Source: Odiellus spinosus (taxonomy: Eukaryota > Arthropoda > Arachnida > Opiliones > Phalangiidae). From it: DNA of 64,000 bases. The first letter of the stretch is position 1, and every line of letters begins with the position of its first letter. Below are positions 1 to 12,177 of this stretch, piece by piece. The notes beneath the pieces are model-generated. The model ran no database searches, was not told where the DNA came from, and worked only from the letters and a program-made list of their open reading frames with translations. The DNA lies in the NCBI GenBank assembly GCA_963920705.1, contig OY987238.1, positions 14,378,183 through 14,442,182 of the forward strand, written 5' to 3'. The position numbers were made by a program, and so were the translations under genes.

Positions 1-496
1 CCATTTACGCTCCGCGCTCCGCTAAGCCTAATTTGTAAGCGCGCCCTCTTATGGCGATTATAAACGTTCGGAAAAGGGCGAAACACGCGATTAATCGTTC
101 TTTATATGGCAATATCGTTACGAACGAAACAAACACCCAGCGGATACAAGATCATTAATAATTTGTCTCCTACACGCTTTTCACGAATAAAATCATTTAG
201 TTTCGCCTCCTTTTCACACGCCTTTAAAACTATTTCGCAACGGATATTACACGCTTATATAACATATCTAGGTATGGTACCTTTCGGACCGAGGTCCTTC
301 TTCAGCCGCTTATATTTCATAAATGCTAAAATGAAGGTTCGAAAATTATTAAACAAAAAAATAACTTCCAACTTGATTCTAGAAAGGCTTATTTTACCAT
401 TATGTTTTTCGCAGAATATTCTGGCCTATTCTTAAATTCCATTTTTCGATTCATTTTTAGACCTTTATTTTTAAATTTTTATTTTTCCCAGATATT
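1..496. other. No gene recognised
   Basis: A 109-codon forward frame (106-435) lies here, but its product is a mix of basic and aromatic residues with no domain, and base composition matches non-coding neighbours. Confidence 0.6.
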
Positions 497-1210
497 TTAG
501 GCCTATTTTCCAATTTTCCTGCTTTTCTCTAAATAATTAGGCCTATTTTCCAATTTTCTTGTTTTTCTTTAAATAATTAGGTCTATTTTCCAATTCTCTT
601 GTTTTTAAATAATTAGGCCTATTTTCCAATTCTCTTGTTTTTCTTTAAATAATTAGGCCTATTTTCCAATTCTCTTGTTTTTCTTTAAATAATTAGGCCT
701 ATTTTCCAATTCTCTTGTTTTTCTTTAAATAATTAGGCCTATTTTCCAATTCTCTTGTTTTTCTTTAAATAATTAGGCCTTTTTTCCAATTCTCTTGTTT
801 TTCTCTTAATAATTAGGCCTATTTTCCAATTCTCTTGTTTTTTCTCTAAATAATTAGGCATATTTTCCAATTCTCTTGTTTTTCTCTAAATAATTAGGCC
901 TATTTTCCAATTCTCTTGTTTTTATCTAAATAATTAGGCCTATTTCCCAATTCTCTTGTTTTTTCTCTAAATAATTAGGCCTATTTTCCAATTTTCTTGC
1001 TTTTTCTTTAAATAATTAGGCCTATTTTCCAATTCTCTTGTTTTTCTTTAAATAATTAGGCCTATTTTCCAATTCTCTTGTTTTTCTTTAAATAATTAGG
1101 CCTATTTTCCAATTCTCTTGCTTTTTCTTTAAATAATTAGGCCTATTTTCCAATTCTCTTGTTTTTCTTTAAATAATTAGGCCTATTTTCCAATTCTCTT
1201 GTTTTTCTTG
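497..1210. repeat. Tandem array, 40-bp unit, about 17 copies
   Basis: The unit contains TAATTAGGCCTATTTTCCAA followed by a T-rich half. Early and middle copies vary at CTTTAAAT versus CTCTAAAT and by one T, so the array is slightly degenerate. Stops occur in many frames; no coding role is suggested. Confidence 0.95.
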
Positions 1211-1640
1211 GTTGTAGTTGATAAATAAGCATATTAATATTATTTTTTTGGGGATCCGGGTACATCATTATATATATTTCATACTAACTGTCATGATCAC
1301 GTGTTTGTACACGCTCGAATCGTTCGCTCGATTATAGAAATGTCAGTATCGTGTCAGAATAGTTACAAATTATTTCGCGTGATCGCCCTCCCCCCTGGTG
1401 ATCGAAAACGGAATAAACTAGCTCGGTATTAGCGTGGCTTCGACGTTTTGCAGCACGCTTCATTAATCATCGATCAGATAAAAGGATTGATGGATGAGAG
1501 ACATTCAAGATAACCCTAAAGAGATCCCAAAAAACTCTGAATGGCGAAATAAAACCCAAGCGCCTTATGACAGCCTGAGAAAAAGAACCTGGATATTTAC
1601 CTAAAGATAGTTTTAATATATTAAGGTGTAATTAACGATA

Positions 1641-1880
1641 GAGCTCGGAATTCGTATCATTTTTATTAATTGGATAAAATCTACTAAATTCTAATTATCC
1701 TAGACTATTTTTCATTCGAGTTAACTTATTCCTAGATAAAGAAAGAAAAAACATAATCCATATCCGTTTTTATCCAAAAATGGCCGCCTTATCTTAGAAT
1801 ATTATCCATCGCGTTATACGCGAGGATAATTTAATTCAAAATTTATTTTCCCTGAAAAATAACGAATAAAAAGATGATTT
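1641..1880 (+). mobile_element. Family C element (TA-flanked MITE), 3'-truncated
   Basis: Starts GAGCTCGGAATTCG directly after TA, as in the copies at 6648 and 16633. It matches them through the internal palindrome around GCGTTATACGCG, then stops at AAGATGATTT where the others continue for about 290 bp. The right inverted terminus is absent. Confidence 0.8.
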
Positions 1881-2326
1881 GTCTCCTATTAAGACTGTAT
1901 GAAACGGAAAACATTTTGCGCTATGCCATTATAATATAATTAACTTAATTATCATATTTTTTTTCTTTCAATCGAATCTTAAGAGGCCTGTTTCCCGCGT
2001 CGGGTCTTAATAGTCGTCTTTAATTCACAGGGACTAATTATTATTTAATTAATGACTTTAGCTTCTTAGTTTCTGAGTGGATCGAGTCATAGAAAACGAA
2101 AGAATTAACAGAGTATGAATTATTAATTATAACAGGGCACTGCTAATTAATTAATTAAAAATAAAGTAGACATTTTACGAGCATACACTTGTAACACGAT
2201 CATAATTATTAAAAAAATTAATTTAAATTTAACGAGTTGCGTGGTGTTTCATTTGGTGAATATAAAAATTAATTTTTCATTATTTAAAGTGTGGGTGACA
2301 CCATTTTTGTTAGAATTATATCTTTA
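1881..2326. other. Unassigned AT-rich stretch
   Basis: Begins where the truncated family C copy stops. Many TTAATTAA-like words; no ends, repeats or open frames of note. The stretch 1211-1640 before that copy is likewise plain. Confidence 0.6.
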
Positions 2327-2333
2327 GTTTTAT

Positions 2334-2671
2334 CAGAAGCCGATGAAACCCTCCTTTGAAGTCCACTACTCTAATGTTCCATATAGCGCTCCTCTCTGTC
2401 TGGGTAAAATTCCCAATTTTACGAGATCGGAGGGGTCCTACTTCATCCCCCCTGTCTACGAAAAATTGGAAATTCTCTCTCTCCACAAACGACGACGTTT
2501 TTTTGACGAACTCCGAGGCTGCTAGAGATATTCGCTCGACGAACTCCCGCTCCGAAAATATCTACCGTTAGGAGGCGTACGAATCGAGCTTTTTGAGAAT
2601 AACCCATACAGAGAGGGGTAGACAAGACCCGGGTGTTAATAGACTTCAAAGGAGGGTTTCATCTACTTCTG
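2334..2671 (+). mobile_element. Family A MITE, copy 1
   Basis: Left end CAGAAGCCGATGAAACCC, right end the matching inverted terminus but with CATCTACTTCTG. Flanked by GTTTTAT on both sides (2327-2333 and 2672-2678). Diagnostic sites: GATCGG and AGAATA. Sits about 20 bp before a family E fragment. Confidence 0.95.
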
Positions 2672-2689
2672 GTTTTATCATGGGAATAT

Positions 2690-2826
2690 TTATTGTATTG
2701 TTAGGTGTCGCTGTAATTTTGGTTCTATTTGATATGTATATATATTTTGAATCGATTTTTAACGATCAACCCGAAAATATCACCAATTTCAATTTGAAGT
2801 TCATGAAAGTTCATGATCTTAGTAGA
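2690..2826 (+). mobile_element. Family E fragment
   Basis: Carries the family's conserved core: GTCGCTGTAATTTTG, the ATATATATTTTGAATCG stretch and ACGATCAACCCGAAAATAT. It lacks both TTAA-flanked termini. Confidence 0.75.
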
Positions 2827-3499
2827 CATCTTGATTATTTTTCAAAAATAAAAGCAATTAAGATCTCTGGCGCGCCAAGGCTTAACGGACAATGTTCACG
2901 CGATGATAATATCCAACCTATCATCGGTCAAAGATATATTTGGTTCGTGTTTGGTTTTCCTTAAGCCTTGGCGGCATTTGGCATTTTTCTTTTCAATAGA
3001 ATAATCGCCGTGTAAGTATAAAGCGGAAGTTGGGACGGTGTAAGGATACAGTCATTAGTTATTGACAGTACGGGAAAGGAACATTACGGAAATATATAAA
3101 TATATATGGCGAATATTTTGGAAGAAAATGCCCGGTTATTGAACGTGGGCGCGGAGGAGAAAACAAGACGTGACATCTGGACAAAAACCAAATAATAAAT
3201 GAGGTCATTCCCTTTCGACGATATACCATCTAGAATAACGTACGACGAATGAAGAAAACTTAACCACAATGCTAAATATCTTAAGTAAATACGAACGGAA
3301 CTCATTTAAAGGTATACTGTATTAGAAAATATGTATAACAAGTCATAAGCCAATCAAATCCATCCGTAAGATAAAGTGTGATTGTACAACAGAGAAATTT
3401 TAGGCCAAACGCCACCTGGAGGGAAAGTTAAGAAATTATCTTTAAACCCTTTTGTCCCGCGAGCAAGAAGTGTGTTTTGCCCAGATAAATACTCCAATA
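2827..3499. other. Unassigned; one short inverted repeat
   Basis: CGCCAAGGCTTAA at 2873-2885 is mirrored by TTAAGCCTTGGCG at 2961-2973; GCCAAGGCTTA words recur near 17362 and 33047. Otherwise nothing recognised. The same holds for 3780-4506. Confidence 0.5.
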
Positions 3500-3779
3500 G
3501 TCCTGGTCGATTTGCCGGAAATGGGCCCTTGTCTCATAGGCGCGCCGCCATCTTTTTGTAGTAACAGGCTGCCAGACTATTTCTAATTTTATTTCCCACA
3601 AACCAAATTCAAGTTGTTAGTCCAACGCTTCCTATATGATAAAGTATAGGAGGCGTTGGTTAGTCTGTAGCTATTTTCACACTACAAAAAGATGGCGGAC
3701 GATCACGTGACAAAAAGTTTTCCCCGCCAAAATTTTCGCGAGGTTCTCTAGACTTCCGGTTTTAGAAATCGACCAGGAC
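3500..3779 (+). mobile_element. Family G element, copy 1 (TA-flanked MITE)
   Basis: Inverted ends GTCCTGGTCGATTT, both flanked by TA, which fits a Tc1/mariner-type target. Both arms hold AAGATGGCGG next to a run of A, and the centre is a hairpin built on CAACGCTTCCTATA. It includes TCACGTGA. No coding capacity. Confidence 0.85.
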
Positions 3780-4513
3780 TATTGAAGATTATGGGTGGAT
3801 TTGATTGGCTGATGATCAAGTATACGTAGGAAGGGTAATAGAATATCATTGGTCAGCATCTTCATTGATATACTTCAACGAGTTTCGGTCAATTGTCTTC
3901 CATTTGGGGTCCTTAGAAGGCGAGTTTATTACCAGGGTTATTTAACAGGCGGAATAAATTCTAAGCTTAGTGTGAACATGGCTTAAAACAAGCGCGGTTT
4001 CGGTTGGTCGGTTTGAACGCCTTTCTTTAATAATAGTATTTCAACGATATATATCTAACGTGTCATTGGATGTGGGTCTGAAAAGGATGCTTGGTTCGTA
4101 TCGTCAATCTCAGCGGTATTCCTTGGAAGATGTATAGATCTCCTTTTCGGCTAAATTTTTTTTTATTTCTGGTCGCGCCCGGCAGAAAATCGTCTTCGTT
4201 CCGGAAGTAGCCGAATTCCGCTAGTTCCCCACGCTCCGTCGAACCCCAGAATTTTGTCATCGGCTCTGGAAATACCGCCACGAACCTCCGCTTTTCAAAT
4301 TTTTTTTTTTTTTCTTTTATTTTCAAAGCTAAAAAGTTGGTTTCAAAACGTTTTTTCAACGAAGACAAATCCAAGGAAGCTAATATTTTTAATTAATTTA
4401 AACATATGGGTAATAAATAAACAAGCTCTGAAATTTCCTTGGCACTACCTAAATTGTCAAGTACCTAAAATACGCTCAACCTTACCTATATATTAAAGTA
4501 CTTTGGGTGTTAC

Positions 4514-4932
4514 CAGAGGTATATAATAACCCCCTTCGGGGGTAAGTATGAAAGGTAGGCAAAATCGACGAACAACGAGTGCCCGGCGTAAATCGCGGCG
4601 GATCGACACGCCGCTTTACTCCCAAAAAAGTAGTTACACCATTTTGAACCTCGTTAAATTTTCCCTACGCACGCTTCCGGAACTCGCGAGCCGAAGTCAA
4701 CCTTCGACTCCGTTTTAACAGACAGCCTGACTCCCGAGACAGGAAGTTCTAAACACAAATCGAGCCGTCTTGTTTATACAAAGACCATTTACTAGAGTAG
4801 CGACATTGAGAAGTCCAGCGCGAGCTAGTGGCCTAGATAGTCAGCAGCGGGCTCTCGTTGTTCGTGATTTTTAGCATTGGTAGTATAGGGGCTTTCATAC
4901 TTCCCCTCGAAGGGGGTTATTATATACCTCTG
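4514..4932 (+). mobile_element. Family H element, copy 1 (7-bp TSD)
   Basis: Inverted ends CAGAGGTATATAATAACCCC with flanking repeat GTGTTAC (4507-4513, 4933-4939). Interior shows no open frame with similarity to anything I know. Confidence 0.93.
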
Positions 4933-5220
4933 GTGTTACGAACTATTTCCCTAATAGGTTTAATATTACGTATCACTAAGCCTTGGCTTTTTAAAATCTA
5001 TTATCAATTCCAATAGAATTTACTTTTGATAAGAATCTCCTTAAGTGTAGTCTCAGGATGAAATGGATTACGATAAATTCTAAGAAAAATTCTTCCTATC
5101 AACACGCGGTAAACCATTTTTTTCCTTTTTTTTTTTTGGTGTAGCCAAAGTTTATTAGAATTTTTTTTTTTTTTAAGTATAATATACGTGTTCATTATTA
5201 AAATTCCTGGAAGACACATT

Positions 5221-5503
5221 AGCTACGGTCAAACTAGTATTTCTAAATCGATTTGAAACGGTAAAATCAAACCGATATTTAAATCGCCAGGAATTGTTTT
5301 AAGCGTCACGTGTTCATTCATAATCTAAATCGATTTATCGTAGCTTCATCTATCTGTTGTTGAAACCAGCCGAACCCGTACGAAACTGGTTCCCGAAGCA
5401 GTTTCGAGAAATCCTATCAAAGTCGTGTCTCCCGTTCACACGACTCTAGCGAAACGTTTCGAAACTGTTTAAATCAATTTCAAGACCAAGTATGAACGAG
5501 GCT
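5221..5503 (+). mobile_element. Family J element, copy 1
   Basis: Begins AGCTACGGTCAAACTAG and ends near GTATGAACGAGGCT, imperfect inverted ends of the AGCYRCGTTCAYACTAG type. Interior has ATCGATTT words and CCCGAAGCAGTTTCGAG. No convincing target duplication. Family A copy 2 inserted four bases beyond its right edge. Confidence 0.7.
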
Positions 5504-5507
5504 AAAC

Positions 5508-5845
5508 CAGAAGCCGATGAAACCCTCCTTTGAAGTCTATTACTCCCGGGTCTTGTCTACCCCTCTCTGTATGGGCTAGTTTCAAAAAGCGCGATTCGTA
5601 CGCCTCCTAACGGTAGATATTTTCATAGCGGGAGTTCGTCGAGCGAATATCTCTAGCAGCCTCGGAGTTCGTCAAAAAAAACGTCGTCGTTTGTGGAGAG
5701 AGAGAATTTCCAATTTTCCGTAGACAGGGGGGATGAAGTAGGACCCCTCCGATCTAGTAAAATTGTGAATTTTACCCATACAGAGAGGAGCGCTATATCG
5801 AACATTAGAGTAGTAGACTTCAAAGGAGGGTTTCATCTACTTCTA
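5508..5845 (-). mobile_element. Family A MITE, copy 2
   Basis: Flanked by GCTAAAC on both sides (5501-5507, 5846-5852). Diagnostic sites: GATCGG and AAACTA. The element-left terminus, at 5845, carries GTAGATG in place of GCCGATG, and its last base is A not G. Confidence 0.95.
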
Positions 5846-6647
5846 GCTAAACTAAGAAACGATGGGTAAGATCATACTTATAAGTATTATGGTAACTTTT
5901 GATATTACGCATTCCCTCCGAATCAAATTCCATCGAGAGAAGGGGTGCCATTTAATATCCAAGAGCGGTAACCAAATTTAGGACGATATAGTTATCCCAG
6001 GGAAGCTAGAGACGGCTCTTCAAATATTCCCGCGCCTAAGATGAAGATTCCAATGATAAGAGCCCGCCTAGCTAAACCGGAAACGAGCCTTTTAACTCGC
6101 TTTTAGCGATTATGGAAAAAGATAGGCATTTTTTTTCTTTAAAGTCCACAAATCATTTCACTCGAAAGGTATTTTACTTTATCACTTGGCTAAAAAAAAT
6201 CTCAGTTTTCCGCTCCCGGGAGCTTTTGCAAACTTCCAATGTCGTAAAAATATCAGTTCTTTTAAGAGACGTTTCATCCTTGTAAAAATAACTATCTAAT
6301 TTATTACTAGCGTCTTGAAGATTTTAAATCCGCGTTCCAACTCAAAAATGTATTATAATTACTAAATATATAAATATATATTTATTTTAAAAGATTGGTA
6401 AAGTTGGGCATTGGTTTTGCGAAATCTAGTGCATGGATTAGTAAAATTAAGTTGGGCAAAGTTTGAAGATTTCGTTTGCAAATGAATTAATTTGTTAAAC
6501 TAGCTAATAGATACAAATTGGCATTGGTTTGCCAAATTAATTTGGGTTAACTAGAGACGTGTTCACACTAGAAATTAATTTCAATCGGTTTGGAAATTGA
6601 AATAATAAAATTTCAAGGTCTCCCTTTTAGATCTTTGATCAAGAATA

Positions 6648-7186
6648 CAGCTCGGAATTCGTATAATTTTTATTAATTGGATAAAATCTACTAAATTCTG
6701 ATTTATATTATCTGTTTGATTAAAATAGACTATTTTTCATTCAAGGTTAAGTAACAAAACGTAATCCATATCCGTTTTAATCCAAAAATGGCCGCCTTAT
6801 CTTCGAATATTATCCATCGCGTTATACGCGAGGATAAAAATTTAATTCAAAATTTATTTTCCCTGAAAAATAACGAATAAAAAGATGATTTAAAATCTTA
6901 TCGTTTTATTTCTATTCTTCGAATTAAAAGTCAATTTGAAATATTGTTTCTTATATTTTAGACTAATTCTGGAAACGCCAATGTTTCTTATCCATCGTTA
7001 TACGTTTGAATACGAGTAACTTGTAGATAGATAAAGCGGCGAAGGCTTATCTTCGTTTAAACCTTGTACGTTTAACAATTATACGAATATAGAAATTTCA
7101 TTGTTTTAGTTACAATTTATCCAAAAATAAAATATCTGAAAATATACGAATAACGGAAGATAATGGATCGATCCGATTCCGAGCTC
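6648..7186 (+). mobile_element. Family C element, full-length copy
   Basis: Ends CAGCTCGGAATTCG and CGATTCCGAGCTC, each flanked by TA. About 539 bp with no open frame. An inner segment (GCGTTATACGCG) is self-complementary. The TA target fits Tc1/mariner-like transposition; no transposase remnant is seen. Confidence 0.85.
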
Positions 7187-7835
7187 TATTCACAAGTAAC
7201 TTTACCCAAGCGCAACTAGTAAATTTAAAGATATTATAAGCTATTAAACACCCTCCCTTTATAACTTGTAGAGTAGAAATATTCGGAACTTCTATCATTC
7301 GAATTTTATCAAAGACGTTTTTTTTTCCATAACTCAATGCAAATTGTCTGATTCCGATCTCTTGCGATACGTTATCTATAGGTTTGAGGCGTATGTTAAA
7401 ACTTCAATGTAAAATATGAAATATAGAGCCCTTATTTTTCATCCTTCAATTCGACAAATAGCTTTTTCCTTCTTCTAAAAAGCGAAAACTACCTAACAGT
7501 TCGCGAACGATTTGCGTAGAACTATTTTTCATCAATGGAGCTTAACATGGAGTATTATTCCGCCTTGACTTTCCTACAACATTGTTACAATGAACTCGAA
7601 CAAAAAATTCAAATATATCTGACCTCTTTAGTTCAACAACAGTTATATATTAGCTTTTTGCCAAATTTGAATATTTTTTATACCCAAATCTTATCTTCCG
7701 ACTGGGCTTATATTTCCTAATAAACAAGATGGTCCTAGACTCCTAGAACAAATTTAAAACTTAACCTTACAATTCAAGAAGTCAAGGGTGAGTGATAGAC
7801 ACATACTTTGTGTAAAAAAATTGCGTTCTAAAATA

Positions 7836-8175
7836 TTTAAAGTCAATTTTTTCATGAACTCCAAATTAAAATTGAGTGATATTTTCGTAAAGATGGTTAA
7901 AAAACGAATTAAAATATATATACATATATCATAGAACAAAATTACAACGACACTAAAAATTATATTTCATAATAAACATAATAATAAATTTTTAAAATTA
8001 AAATTCCCAGCAAACTACGTCATCATTAATTATGGTCGCGTGATTACGTTATTGTAGAGATTCTCGCGCGTATTTATGGTCGCTTTTGGGCGGTCTTTTT
8101 CGTAAAAATACTTAATCCAGAAGGGCAACTAACTTTCGTACGAAAATTAAGTTTCATCTATCGGAACAAAATTAA
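7836..8175 (-). mobile_element. Family E copy, diverged
   Basis: Has the reverse of the core (GAACTCCAAATTAAAATTGA, the TTAAAAAACGAATTAAAATA stretch, ACGTCATCATT), then the GCGGTCTTTTTCGTAAAAA segment found in other copies. Ends are blurred. Confidence 0.75.
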
Positions 8176-8230
8176 AATCAAGTAAATAATTAAATTTAAA
8201 GTCTTATTTATTACTTGACTTTAGGCTTAA

Positions 8231-8646
8231 AGGGAGAATGCAACCTAATTACAAGTGATTTTTTATCGATTCCTTATCGTTTAAATAGGCCTAATCCACC
8301 GATAAAAAGTTTACAATACAAATATTAAAACTTACTCTGAAAATAGGCTTAGCGGGATTCATGGAGATCCTGAATCGCGTCCGTGTCAGGTCTAGCGACC
8401 AATGAGCGAATCCCCGTCGTTCACGCGAGATCTCCACGAGACTTACAATCGCGTTCGATTGGTCGCTAGACCTTACACGCGAGGAAAACAGGACCTCCAT
8501 GAATCCCACTAAGCCTATTTTCAGGGTAAGTTTTAAATTTATTTCTAGTTTAATATTTGTTTGTAAATTTTTTAAATAGTGGATTAGGCCTATTTAAACG
8601 ATAAGGAATCGATAAAAAAAATCACTTGTTAGGTTGCATCCTCCCT
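8231..8646 (+). mobile_element. Family D element, copy 1 (TTAA-flanked foldback MITE)
   Basis: Flanked by TTAA. Ends AGGGAGAATGCAACCTAA and its inverse, with arms of nearly 200 bp that mirror each other (ATCGATTCCTTATCGTTTAA; TTGGTCGCTAGACC). TTAA duplication fits piggyBac- or Kolobok-type mobilisation. Confidence 0.93.
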
Positions 8647-8753
8647 TTAAGAGGTGTAGCTATACATGGTCTACCTATCTTGTTGATAAATATTGTATAA
8701 TGAGCAAAAAATTCATCCCAATTTCGGTATTTTCATCTTGAAGTTGGTAAAAG

Positions 8754-9046
8754 CAAGAAGGATCAGATAAGGAGAGGAAAAGTGGGGCTGCGTTGAGTTG
8801 GAGAGAGAAGAGCCAACCTCCCACTCGGGTGGAAAGGGGGGGATAGGAAATTCTCGAGGTAAACTGTTGTCACGTGGTCGCTAGCTAGCGCGTCTCATAA
8901 AGGATTCGTTTTACCCACGTGACAACAATTTACCACGAAGCATCTCTACCCCCGTCTGTCCCCCGTTCTCCCAGAGTGGGAGTTTAGGCCGACGCAGTAG
9001 GAGCCGCGTCGTTCCCACTTTTCCTCTCCTAATCTGATCCTTCTTG
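8754..9046 (+). mobile_element. Family I element, copy 1 (7-bp TSD)
   Basis: Ends CAAGAAGGATCAGATAAGG and inverse; flanked by GTAAAAG on both sides (8747-8753, 9047-9053). Contains CACGTG twice and the palindrome GCTAGCTAGC. Confidence 0.93.
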
Positions 9047-9500
9047 GTAAAAGCAAATAAACCTTAAAATCTTTTGATTTCTTGGTTTTAAAGAATGCAA
9101 ATAACGATAGGAAAGTATAGTTTGTAAAAGCCAGAACGATACTGTTTTTCGCTTTATTTTTTTATCCAATATTGATGTATCTGGGTCAAAGATTATTTTG
9201 CTAAGAGATAATAGATTTCGCTGAAAATTTTGACGTTTTAACATTTTTAAAAGCACTCTTTACAATTGCCCTCTCGACCGGAACTAGGGCGAAACGCGGG
9301 CCCGCGAAGAAATGGTTTAAACTAAGATTGCAATGTCTAAGAAGGTAACCTCTCCTTAAGCCAATTGAAAATACTTTAGCCTTAAACTTAATTTTAATTT
9401 TATTACTTTCATATACGTAGATAATTTCGATTGGATATCAAATAAGGTTTAACCCATTCCAAGATAAAAGCGAGAGGAAATGCAGACTGTTGCGTGCTAT

Positions 9501-9903
9501 CAGAGGTATATAATAACCCCCTTCGGGGGGAAGTATGAAAGGTAGGCAAAATCGACGAACAACGAGTGCCCGGCGTAAATCGCGGCGGATCGACACGCCG
9601 CTTTACTCCCAAAAAAAATAGTTACACCATTTTGAACCTGACTAAATTTTCCCTACGCGCGCTTCCGGAACTCGCGAGCCGAAGTCAACCTTCGACTCCG
9701 TTTTAACAGACAGCCTGACTCCCGAGACAGGAAGTTCTAAACGCAAATCGAGCCGTCTTGTTTATACAAAGAACATTTACTAGAGTAGCGACATTGAGAA
9801 GTCCAGCGCGAGCTAGTGGCCTAGATAGTCAGCAGCGGGCTCTTGTTGTTCGTGATTTTTAGCATTGGTAGTATACGGGCTTTCATACTTTTATATACCT
9901 CTG
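9501..9903 (+). mobile_element. Family H element, copy 2 (7-bp TSD)
   Basis: Same termini as the copy at 4514. Flanked by GTGCTAT (9494-9500, 9904-9910). Compared with the other two copies it lacks the CCCCTTCGGGGG hairpin arm near its right end. Confidence 0.93.
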
Positions 9904-9973
9904 GTGCTATGCAATTTATGAATTTACCAACACAGATTTAAGCCAAATATTTAAACAATTTAATATTAGTTAA

Positions 9974-10024
9974 AGGGAAATTGGAGCTTATAATTTTATT
10001 TTATTTTTAGCTCCACGTTTCCCT
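9974..10024. mobile_element. 51-bp TTAA-flanked micro-element
   Basis: Flanked by TTAA. Ends AGGGAAATTGGAGCT and AGCTCCACGTTTCCCT with an AT-rich loop between. It is almost only terminal sequence, so it is either a minimal deletion derivative or a solo hairpin. Confidence 0.6.
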
Positions 10025-10517
10025 TTAATATTTATAAACTATAGAAGAATCAAATTTTTAATATGAACGCGACTTTATTAGATATTTGGTTGATAGTCGT
10101 GATTTCGTATTGAAAACTAACCCAAATATATATTCAGATTTATCTCGAAAGATTTGTACTACTTTTTTACTAAGGAATTTAACATTAAATATTCCTCCAC
10201 CGTAATATTATTTAGTTCTACCCTTCCAAACTGGCCCGAAGAGAAACGGGGGGGGGGGGGAGGCTTGATTTTGTATGGAGATGGGAAAACGCGTTTTCGA
10301 TAAATTGACGTCCATAAAACCACTTATTTGATAATTTAATATCGTTCGAGTGGGCTAGGGATTTCTCCCCTGTCGTCGAGCTATTCTTTGGATTACCCCT
10401 TTTCATTTTAACGGAATATTATCGGCCCAATAAAACGAGACTTAAGTAGGGCCGCCGGGAAACTTCGAAAAAACAAAATTAATAATGGCTTTTAAAATAG
10501 TTTTTAAAACCTACTAA

Positions 10518-10705
10518 AGTCGCGTGAACGGGAAGCCGTCTTTTCACAAATCGATTTGAATGATTTCTCGAAACTGCTTCGGGAACCGGTTTCAATTAAC
10601 AACCGATAAACAAAGCTACGATAAATCGATTTATAAAAATACGTGAATCCTTAAAACGATTAATGACATCGGTCTGATTAAACCGTTAGATATCGATTAA
10701 TAAAT
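10518..10705 (-). mobile_element. Family J fragment
   Basis: Shares CGAAACTGCTTCGGGAACC, CAACCGATAAA and AAGCTACGATAAATCGATTT with other J copies in reverse order. Both termini are degraded. A run of G lies upstream at about 10248. Confidence 0.6.
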
Positions 10706-10815
10706 AAGAATTTCGAAGCCCCAATAATTTTGCGAATATCTTTAAATTAAGGTGAAACTGTAAATTACCGCGTAATTTACCAATTTCCGAAGTTACGGTA
10801 TTTATAAACTATAAT

Positions 10816-11152
10816 CAGAAGCCGATGAAACCCTCCTTTGAAGTCTATTACTCCCGGGTCTTGTCTACCCCTCTCTGTATGGGTTATTCTCAAAAGGCGC
10901 GATTCGTACGCCTCCTAACGGTAGATATTTTCGGAGCGGGAGTTCGTCGAGCGAATATCTCTAGCAGCCTCGGAGTTCGTAAAAAAAACGTCGTCGTTTG
11001 TGGAGAGAGAGAATTTCCAATTTTCCGTAGACAGGGGGGATGAAGTAGGACCCCTTCTAACTCGTAAAATTGGGAATTTTACCCATACAGAGAGGAGCGC
11101 TATATGGAACATTGGAGTAGTAGACTTCAAAGGAGGGTTTCATCGGCTTCTG
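10816..11152 (-). mobile_element. Family A MITE, copy 3
   Basis: Flanked by CTATAAT (10809-10815, 11153-11159). Diagnostic sites: TTAGAA and AGAATA. Both termini have the GCCGATG form. Confidence 0.96.
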
Positions 11153-11724
11153 CTATAATTTAATATTAAAATATCAACAAATCTATTTTAAAATTGATAA
11201 TGCATTCGTATTTTGTATAAAAATCATACCTATATATTTAAAATAACTGCACTAATTGAAAAGTCAATATCAAATTAAGGGATTGGCTTCGTTAACTTTA
11301 AATACTTATTGTGGTAGATTCGAATTAATGGCTCGTCAAATAGATCACGTAGCTCCTTAGTCTAAAATCCACCCTAAGACTTCCTTACCTATTTATATTA
11401 ACTCCTATAGATATTGTTAAGACTATATAACGAAATGAAAAGGGTAACGGGGTATTCGATCAAAATGGAACATTGCTGACGAGATGAACTAGGTTATGAG
11501 GCGGTGTCGGATCATTAGGGAAAATCATTAGTACAGGATAGCGCGTTAACATCATTGGCTCCCTAATTCCTATTTGGAACCACGCGTCCTAGAATACATT
11601 CATAATTCCTCCAGGGAAACCGCGAGTGTTAAAAGCTCTCGTTAACGTGTTATATATATAGTTAATTAGTTAGGCATCATAATGAATTAGAATCTCGAAA
11701 TGAATGTCTAATTTTACCAACAGA

Positions 11725-12177
11725 CAGGGTGACCACTGAAAATTTGAAAATCCTATATAGGAAATTTCTTTGCGAAATTTATGAAAATATAGGAAGAATT
11801 TTATGTTAAAATATAGGATAAAATAGGAAGAAATAAGTGAAAAATCTATGATAAAAATAGGAAAATAATTAAAATTAGGAACCGGGTTTATTATCGCGTC
11901 ACAAATCTCGCCACCGGTTTAAACACGGTATTAATACGATCCAATTGCTTAAATAGTATGGAATTTTACAGACTATTTTAACTGGAAAATGTACGGTTAA
12001 GCTAAAATAATCTTATACAGCCACGGCTGACAGTATGATTTAGAACTTTACCCTTAACTAGAGATTTCGAGTAGAAATATAGGAGATTATAGGAATTGAC
12101 ATTAAATTATAGGAGAAAATAGGAAGGAGGTGAAAATATAGGAAAAAATAGGAAATATAGGAAAAGTGGTCACCCTG
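11725..12177 (+). mobile_element. Element L, inverted-repeat MITE
   Basis: Ends CAGGGTGACCACT and AGTGGTCACCCTG. Interior is rich in ATAGGAAA words in both arms. The CAGGG start suggests hAT-type ends, but the flanks (ACAGA against CAATT) show no duplication. Confidence 0.7.

Larger units (their letters stand above)
9054..10815. other. Unassigned apart from listed elements
   Basis: Outside the H, J and 51-bp elements I see only a G run near 10248-10260 and short frames. No exon signals with similarity. Confidence 0.5.

Noticed and set aside
11725-12177. Element L as a member of family F
   Set aside because: Both begin CAGGGT, but the next bases and interiors differ and L has no 5-bp duplication.
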